NCBI GenBank assembly: GCA_030765055.1
Contig: JAUKNK010000057.1
Location: 1,551,001 to 1,615,000, forward strand
Length of the DNA: 64,000 nt
Source of the DNA: Mantis religiosa
Taxonomy: Eukaryota; Arthropoda; Insecta; Mantodea; Mantidae
Reading direction: 5' to 3'
Part shown: piece by piece, positions 57,768 through 64,000 of the stretch
How the letters are laid out: each line of letters opens with the position of its first letter
Numbering within the stretch: the stretch's first letter is position 1
Notes under the pieces: generated by a model
The model's database searches: none
What the model was told of the DNA's origin: nothing
The model's input: only the letters and a program-made list of their open reading frames with translations
Made by a program: the position numbers and the translations under genes

Positions 57768-59024
57768 TCAAATGGGGCGCTGCCGGAACTGACTATCACG
57801 TCCAGATTTCGAAGGGTCCATGCCCGTTGGGCGAGGAAAACTACAGTTCTTAACCATATGTCCTACCTCCTGACAACGGTAGCATCTTACCCGGGGCCCG
57901 TGAGTTGATGACCCAGGTCGGACGCCGGGCGTTAAACCATCTCCACGATTCGCTCGTGGTGGGGGAGGTGAATTCAACACTTCACCTAAGCGAGATCGAT
58001 CTACAGAAGAACACTCATTAAGCAAAGGCACTAAAGATTCCAATGCCGTGAACGTATTAGGACGTGTCGCGAAAACCAGACTGGAGCGAGCTTCGGGATT
58101 CAAACCCGAAATGATGACGTCACAAACTGCCTGCTCCGTATCTGGGAGACGTAAGGCCAAGGCCACGTCTCTGACCCGTTCCATATACTGGACAAACGGT
58201 TCGGCCAGACCTTGAGGTCGTAAATAATGGTCTTGCAATAATTTTAACGATTCACGACGCGGGATAAGGAATTCCAAAACCAAAGCATGAAAAGTACTTA
58301 AAGGGTCAGCTGATTGCCTTGCTCTAAGCAAAAGATTCAAAACTACACCTTTGACCTTGGTCGCAACTGCCTGCATGGTTAAATCGGAAGAAACCGAGTG
58401 CACCATGGCTACCTTGTTAAGCTTTACTAGAAATTTCAAAAACGTGAAAGCCGACAGCACATCCGACACCTCGAACGTATCCACTGCCTCCACCAACTGT
58501 TGTAAAGGGTGAATGATTTTTAAGGCACGAAATGGCGTCGAAAGAGAAGCTACGGGACTCAGCCGGGGAAGACGAGGTCTCCGGAAAATACAGCTTAGCG
58601 TCTTCTCCCCCATGACGAGCCATGGCGTTAAATTTCTCGAGGAGCGTCAAAATTTTGTTTGAGTGTCTTAACACGAGGTAAAACCTCGGAACGCGGAAAA
58701 TAGGTAATGAGATAATCTATCCTGTTGATACAATGCTGGATGCGCGCCAATAAACGAACCTGCTGTCCTCTTGAAGGGGTCCCCTCACGCTCCAAATCTT
58801 GGATAACCTCACCCAACTCTAAAAGCGCTTCAGAACACACTTGAGGGGAATTGGCAACTAAATCATGCTTATCAGGTAAAGCAATGAACGGTTTGTCCTT
58901 AACAAGACGCAATTCGTCTAATATGCCAGTCGGCCGCAGGAGAGACCTGCCCACCTCGAATTAACAGCTCAAAAAGCAGCTCACCTTTACGCAAGCGGTC
59001 AACATTTGCTAAGGAAGTCGCCAT
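57768..59024 (-). pseudogene. Gypsy element 3 gag with CCHC knuckle
   Basis: ATG 59024 begins MATSLANVDRLRKGELLFEL. The frame shifts near 58930, 58660 and 58530, so the capsid lies in three successive frames. The last, from 58613, is long and contains LQDHYLRPQGLAEPFVQYME, a typical Gag capsid block. The nucleocapsid knuckle CYRCQEVGHMVKNC is intact at about 57890-57850. It ends at TGA 57768-57770 directly before protease. Gag would assemble the particle. Confidence 0.8.
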
Positions 59025-59120
59025 TCCTAACTGCCTTAGGATACAGTAGCAGGTACAAAGGACTCCAAAAGAAACAAACACGAATGCGCGGAAACCAAGC
59101 CTAGAGCCAAGCGTCAAATG

Positions 59121-59138
59121 AACCATGCTCTGCTACCA
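59121..59138 (-). promoter_or_regulatory. Primer-binding site matching initiator tRNA-Met
   Basis: The minus strand reads TGGTAGCAGAGCATGGTT, three bases inside the 5' LTR. It is complementary to the conserved 3' end of animal initiator tRNA-Met (CTCTGCTACCA) with little mismatch. Reverse transcription would start here. Confidence 0.75.
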
Positions 59139-59141
59139 ATT

Positions 59142-59587
59142 TGTGCGGGCCAACCCAGGGTCATGGGATTAAATTAAAACCATAAGCCTTTATTGGAACC
59201 TTAATATGGATTTATTTTCTCGTTTGTTCTTTGCTACACTTTGCTTAAACCAACCAGACAGATAAAGATAACTATATACTTCTGGCCCCGAATCTGGGAG
59301 AAAGAGCCCGACCAAATCACACGGCTCACCAAAAGACCAATTATAAAAAAAACTAAGAGAAAAATCGGGGAACCCGAATTGGAGCACTCACCCTAGGAAA
59401 CGCCCACTCGACACCAACCAGGCACACACTCTCACTGCTCTCCCGGCTCGAAGGAGCCACCCAAGAAGGCTCGGGCACCGCAGCGCCCCCAGAGAGAAAC
59501 GGCGGAAAGCCCAAACCAACAAGACGTCAGCGCCCCCGAACCGGAAGGGCAACAAAAATGTGCCGGGGGGAAAAAACAAACGGCACA
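59142..59587 (-). repeat. 5' LTR of Gypsy element 3
   Basis: Begins TGTGCGGGCCAACC and ends AACGGCACA in plus orientation; on the minus strand it is the promoter-bearing copy. Confidence 0.9.
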
Positions 59588-60737
59588 ATTATTAAAGATG
59601 AATCTTTAACAAATGATCTGTGAAAGTTTAAAGGTTGTAGGTTAGATACATGCAAATTTAAGTGTAACAGAAGTTTGATTATTTATCATAGTGTAGGCAG
59701 GGCTTTCTCACCTTAATCTTAAGTATGAACAATGGAAAATGAATGATCAATGTGCCCCTCAAAAACTGCCAGTGTTTAGACTGAATATCTGGAGTGCTGT
59801 CATTTTATGTCAGATTTGAAGTAGCACAGATCCATAGAATAACGATATAATAGTGTTGCGAACTTAAGTCTTACCGTCGTTCTCTTCAGCTTCTATGGTT
59901 TTCTTCAATGAATTTTGAAGAATAGTAAGCATGACTCCTTTCTAAGTATACAAGCAATTCAAAATATACATTTCTTTCATTTTTACTTTCTCTACCATAT
60001 CCACACTAGGTATTGCATTCTACCCAAAATGTGGATTCCAAGCATTCTTAGGAAATACAGCTTTGAGATTTCCTGAATTAAAAAAAAACCTTTTTAGAAA
60101 AAGGTTTATGTGTGTATCCAAGCACCACTGAACATCATAATTACAAAATGAAGTGTTGGTTAAGTACCAAACTTGACATTTAACTTCACCAACTTTCAAG
60201 AAAATCTCTTCAATCCACACTACTGTTTATGTGGAACATTTTTGAAAAATTATGACTTTCTCAAAAGTTTATCCAATGTTTTTGATTAAAAGACCATATG
60301 ATTAAGATATTGTATAACAAAAGAAACATTTATCTTGAATTTTCTGGGAGTTTTTTCAGAAGAATCCCTCATTCTGGAGGACTTTTGCATAACGGTAAAC
60401 CTAAGAGTTAGACATACCAATACTATACTAAACTGTAGATTTGTTAAATCACCAGTTCATGTCAAATACATTTTTCTCCCTCTGATCCTCATACTTTTCT
60501 CAAATGGGAAGTTATTATTCACTTTGTGTATCTTGGACAGAATGAGTTGGCACTGCGGTAACATGTGTGAGATCCGGGGTTTGACCCTGCAAATAGAATA
60601 ATAGTTTGTACAAGAGAGAAAATCATGTGAGAGGAACATCATATTCTTTTGTCTACATTGTATTTATGTAAAGCAGGGAAAGCACTGGCTTCCATCCAAA
60701 AATTCAATAAAAATATGTTAGTGGAAATTCACGTTTC
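59588..60737. other. AT-rich intergenic with a possible SINE head
   Basis: Only a tRNA-like piece at about 60544-60592 (TTGGCACTGCGGTAACATG, then GGGGTTTGACCCTGC) is of note. It has A- and B-box-like parts but no recognisable body. Confidence 0.3.
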
Positions 60738-60749
60738 CAGGTCTCCTGA

Positions 60750-60996
60750 GGCTGCACCGTGGCTCAGTGGTTATACCGCTTGGCTCTCACCACGGTGTCC
60801 CGGGTTAGATCCCAGGCGAACGCAAAGTGAGATTTGTGGTGGATAACACGACGCTGGGGCGGGTTTTCTCCAGGATCTCCGGTTTCCCCCGCCATCTCAT
60901 TCCAACGGTGCTCCATTTTCATCTCATGTATCATCAGTGTCATCGCCTGCGGTGTCGTATGTAGTAAAAGCGGGCGTTAAACACTACACAATTCAG
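60750..60996 (+). mobile_element. tRNA-Glu-derived SINE, family A, copy 3
   Basis: Flanked by an exact 12-bp duplication caggtctcctga (60738-60749 and 60997-61008), which defines both ends. The head reads GTGGCTCAGTGGTTATACCG, with anticodon CTC and B box GGGTTAGATCCC (60802-60813). The body contains GGGGCGGGTTTTCTCC and ends GTTAAACACTACACA. Confidence 0.9.
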
Positions 60997-61130
60997 CAGG
61001 TCTCCTGATAAAAACATTTTTAGAAAATGATTCATGTGTATATCTATAGATGGCATAACTGAAAGACAGAAAGAAGATTTAATAAATTTGATTTTCTAAA
61101 CGTGGATATTTCAAGAAAATCTCCCCTAAA

Positions 61131-61553
<423 letters not shown>

Positions 61554-61763
61554 AATTAACGTCTCCAACGTGGCAACGTGGGTCATATCGGGCGATGAAT
61601 GGAACGTGTGAGATGATGAGCCTTGGGTTCAGGGAGCTTAGAGTTACCCGATATTAATATTTCAAAATATCGTAACCCCTCGGGAAAACATAGAGGTAAC
61701 TCACTCACTCGGGAGCTCCTGAACATGAGGCAGACACGCTAACACTAGGCTACAGAGGCGGAC
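61554..61763 (-). mobile_element. tRNA-derived SINE, family D, copy 2
   Basis: On the minus strand: GCCTCTGTAGCCTAGTGTTA (A-box region), GTCTGCCTCATGTTCAGGAG, then a body with TAAGCTCCCTGAACCCAAGG and CCATTCATCGCCCGATATGA. These match the copy at 39485 in order. Confidence 0.65.
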
Positions 61764-61783
61764 AAATGTATATTTTGCTCTAC

Positions 61784-62085
61784 CAAGCGGGATTGCTCAG
61801 GCGGTTCGTCTGTGGTCCTCATTCGAGAGGTTCGTGTTCGATTCCCGTGGCCGACCTACCTGACCCAAGTGTTTTTCGGAGGTTTCCGGGTTCGCCAGGT
61901 GAATGATTTGTAGGTTAATTACATCCCCCGAATTTCCTGCCCCATCATTTCTTTCACACCATCTCTCATTTGGTGGTTTCTTTCAGAGTAGAAGTATCGG
62001 CGGGTGTCTCGGCGTTGCATGGCAGGTTGATATGCTCTGAGTAGAACATTTTCCTCTGGTAGGATGATTTCTTTACTTAATTTTG
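61784..62085 (+). mobile_element. tRNA-derived SINE, family C
   Basis: The tRNA-like head has GGGATTGCTCAGGCGGTTCG (A box) and GTTCGATTCCC (B box, 61836-61846). A GC-rich body (TTCGGAGGTTTCCGGGTTCG) and an AT-rich end follow. It is the only copy in the window and lies head-on against SINE-D. Confidence 0.55.
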
Positions 62086-62119
62086 TTAGTTATTTTAAAA
62101 TTTAAAATATTTTTGAATT

Positions 62120-62400
62120 TGGTCCAAATTTTAAATCATATCCCGGTCTGGTGGGACCGTTTCAGGACCGCAGTTAGTTGAGCTGCTGGTTATTCTGGCC
62201 TGCCGGGCAGTTTCTAACTGGTAAAGTGTAGGGACCCTGCCCTCTCCACTGTCTTGGGTCCTTGGGACGGACGCCTGTCTCCTCTAGCTTCATCCTTCCT
62301 CCCGAGGATGCCCCACTTGGGGGCATAGGTACAATAGATCAAGACTGGTCGCAGTGCCGAATTCCCTCCGTACCGTAATACAGTCTAATCCAATAACTTG
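62120..62400. repeat. GC-rich dispersed-repeat candidate
   Basis: GC content is far above the surroundings, with a short hairpin (GCCCCACTTGGGGGC). No coding frame or tRNA part. It may be a LINE 3' UTR; identity unknown. Confidence 0.3.
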
Positions 62401-63890
62401 AACTGAAGTCCTTTTCATTCTGGAATGATTGAAGTCCTTCCCATTTCTGAAAAGAAAAATTCAAACAAATAATAAGGAATGTCTCCGAAATCGTTCAGTC
62501 AACAAAAGAAGTACTTGTCATAAATCGTGTGTTTTAACGCGATGTAAATTATTTGTACAGTAAGATTTTGTCTAGCTCTACGATTTATCGTTATCCAAAA
62601 GCCGCTCAGAATGAAGCGAATTTTCAAGCTAGCAAGCTGAAACTTGCACAGCATATAGTTCAAATTATACTGATTAAGGATACGCTAAAAGAAAACGCCG
62701 ATGCTTAATATTTACCATAACAACTTTCGATATCCACCATTTTGCAGGTCTTAGTACAACTATCAAGCAACGCTATGCGAAACCCGCCAAACAAAACCAC
62801 AGACGACTATATGAAAGGGAGCACGTGATACAAATGTGGACATTCCCAGAAAACTCAAGATGTACATTTCATTTGTCATTAAAATATCTTAAAACACGTG
62901 GCATTTTAATAACAATCGTTACAGCCAATTTTCAGAAAATAAAGAATTTTGAGAAATGTTCTATGGAAAGGATGGTTGAGGTGGGATATTTTCTTCAATA
63001 ACCAATATTATGTGCTGAAATTAAATACCAATTGACTTTTCGTTGTTCAGTTGTTGTTAATAGGTGAATGGATACACGTTTTTTTCCAATTTTTTAAGCA
63101 GGGATTCTCAAAACACTTATTTCGGTGAAATATCGGTATCATATTATTGGGGGAGGGGGGGTGGTGAATATAATACTTCCCGTACTATACATAACAGAGA
63201 AAGTAAAAGTCTAATATGTTGCACTCGCATGCCTTTCTCGACTCAGTCTTGCTTATTTTTCTATCTAGTTCATGTTAAATGAAATGGTTTTATGTCACGT
63301 TTTCTAGCAGTTGCAAAGGCATTGAACCGAATAACAAATTCAATGACAAACACAACGTAAATATGTAAATACCACAGAGCATGCACAAGTAGATTATGTA
63401 AATATAGGCAAACCACAGCTGTAAACAAGCAACAAATTCAACAAGGGTGTTAGATGAAAAGCAGTATGTAGCATTACGTCATGTAATGGAGCTTACTGAA
63501 TAAAACAAAAAAGGGGGAATGAGATACAGTATATTACGATACTAATGTGATAAGCACTTTATACTGAACGAGCAAAAGGTTTGAAAAAACGAGGCGCTTG
63601 CACCGAGTTTTTTTTTTTTTTTTTTTCAATTTCAGAGATTCGTTATGGGCTTACTACGTGTGTATTACATACTATTTTTTGCAATATGTGTATTTAAATC
63701 AATCTGAATTTTAGTAATTAACATATTAGCTGAAATATTAATAAACACAATTGAAGATAAATGTTAGATTTTAGAATGTGCATCGCCTATACCTATGTAT
63801 TGCTATGGAGAAATAATGTTTTTGGTCATGTCGCCATATTATATTTGTTAAAAGAGTAAAACAAATTTGACTGAGGGTTTAATTCTGATT
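62401..63890. other. AT-rich intergenic, no supported gene
   Basis: Nothing recognised apart from a ~20-base T-run at 63609-63628. Confidence 0.4.
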
Positions 63891-64000
63891 ATGGAGAAAG
63901 TTTTAGACGATATGTGGAGGAATGATGAAATAGAAGGGGCGTGGAAAGCTGGATGTAATCAATTAATACCAAAAGTATCTAAACAGAGCTATGAGTTGGT
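63891..64000 (+). CDS. Possible first exon of an unknown gene, cut by the window edge
   Basis: ATG at 63891 in an acceptable context (GATTATGG) opens a frame of 36 codons with no stop to the end of the window, starting MEKVLDDMWRNDEIEGAWKA. The composition is that of a soluble, helical protein, unlike the surrounding AT-rich noise. I do not recognise it. The edge prevents any judgement of length or splicing. Confidence 0.35.
   Translation, partial: MEKVLDDMWRNDEIEGAWKAGCNQLIPKVSKQSYEL

Larger units (their letters stand above)
52618..59587 (-). mobile_element. Ty3/Gypsy LTR retrotransposon, element 3 (nearly intact)
   Basis: LTRs 52618-53058 and 59142-59587 start TGTGCGGGC and end ACGGCACA, with most positions identical by eye. 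A primer site, gag, protease, RT-RNase H-integrase, repeat-rich 3' UTR and a purine tract follow in order on the minus strand. Coding regions are long and broken by a handful of single-base shifts, so this is the youngest of the three Gypsy copies. It is a different family from elements 1 and 2. No target duplication is evident at the outer flanks (acact and attat). Confidence 0.9.

Overview
This window looks like repeat-rich nuclear DNA from an invertebrate animal, most likely an insect or other arthropod. The evidence is AT-rich sequence, canonical GT-AG introns, tRNA-derived SINEs, several LINEs, Ty3/Gypsy and BEL/Pao LTR retrotransposons, Penelope-like elements, hAT and Tc1-like transposons, and an arthropod-style C2H2 zinc-finger gene with an IKEEP motif. 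Nothing prokaryotic is present. I do not name a species.

The only convincing host gene is a three-exon C2H2 zinc-finger gene on the minus strand, with coding exons at 29799-29023, 28034-28003 and 19672-18694. Splice sites and codon phase agree across both introns and give a 595-residue product. Its N-terminal half carries a tandem 36-residue repeat (108 bp at DNA level), each unit with a psi-K-x-E SUMO-type motif. The C-terminal half is a finger array with 84-bp periodicity whose last finger is cut by a frameshift. An open reading frame starting at 63891 runs off the right edge and may be the first exon of a second gene.

Layout. 1-4.1 kb: LINE 3' end, SINE, and an internally deleted hAT element. 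4.2-9.4 kb: a dead Ty3/Gypsy element (minus strand) that has lost the RT YLDD region. 9.6-10.2 kb: solo LTR. 10.8-16.5 kb: a second, related Gypsy element whose two LTRs do not match. 18.7-29.8 kb: the zinc-finger gene, whose introns hold a Penelope GIY-YIG fragment, LINEs and SINEs. 30.4-36.4 kb: a LINE RT remnant, a BEL/Pao element that has lost its RT, and a Tc1-like transposase tail. 36.4-49.7 kb: two ZMYM1-like hAT copies, a large inverted repeat and a three-level nest (Penelope in LINE in hAT) readable from target-site duplications. 52.6-59.6 kb: a comparatively young Ty3/Gypsy element with an initiator-tRNA-Met primer site and a single in-frame UGA between gag and protease. 60.7-62.4 kb: three tRNA-SINEs, one attached to a ~420-bp (ATT)n tract.

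No operon-like cooperation exists between these genes. The window is mainly a record of successive insertions. The most unusual points are the SUMO-motif repeat gene, the UGA between gag and pro, the RT-less BEL with a shortened 5' LTR, the nested insertions, and hammerhead-like cores in Penelope-type repeats. All comparisons were made by eye; identities are approximate.
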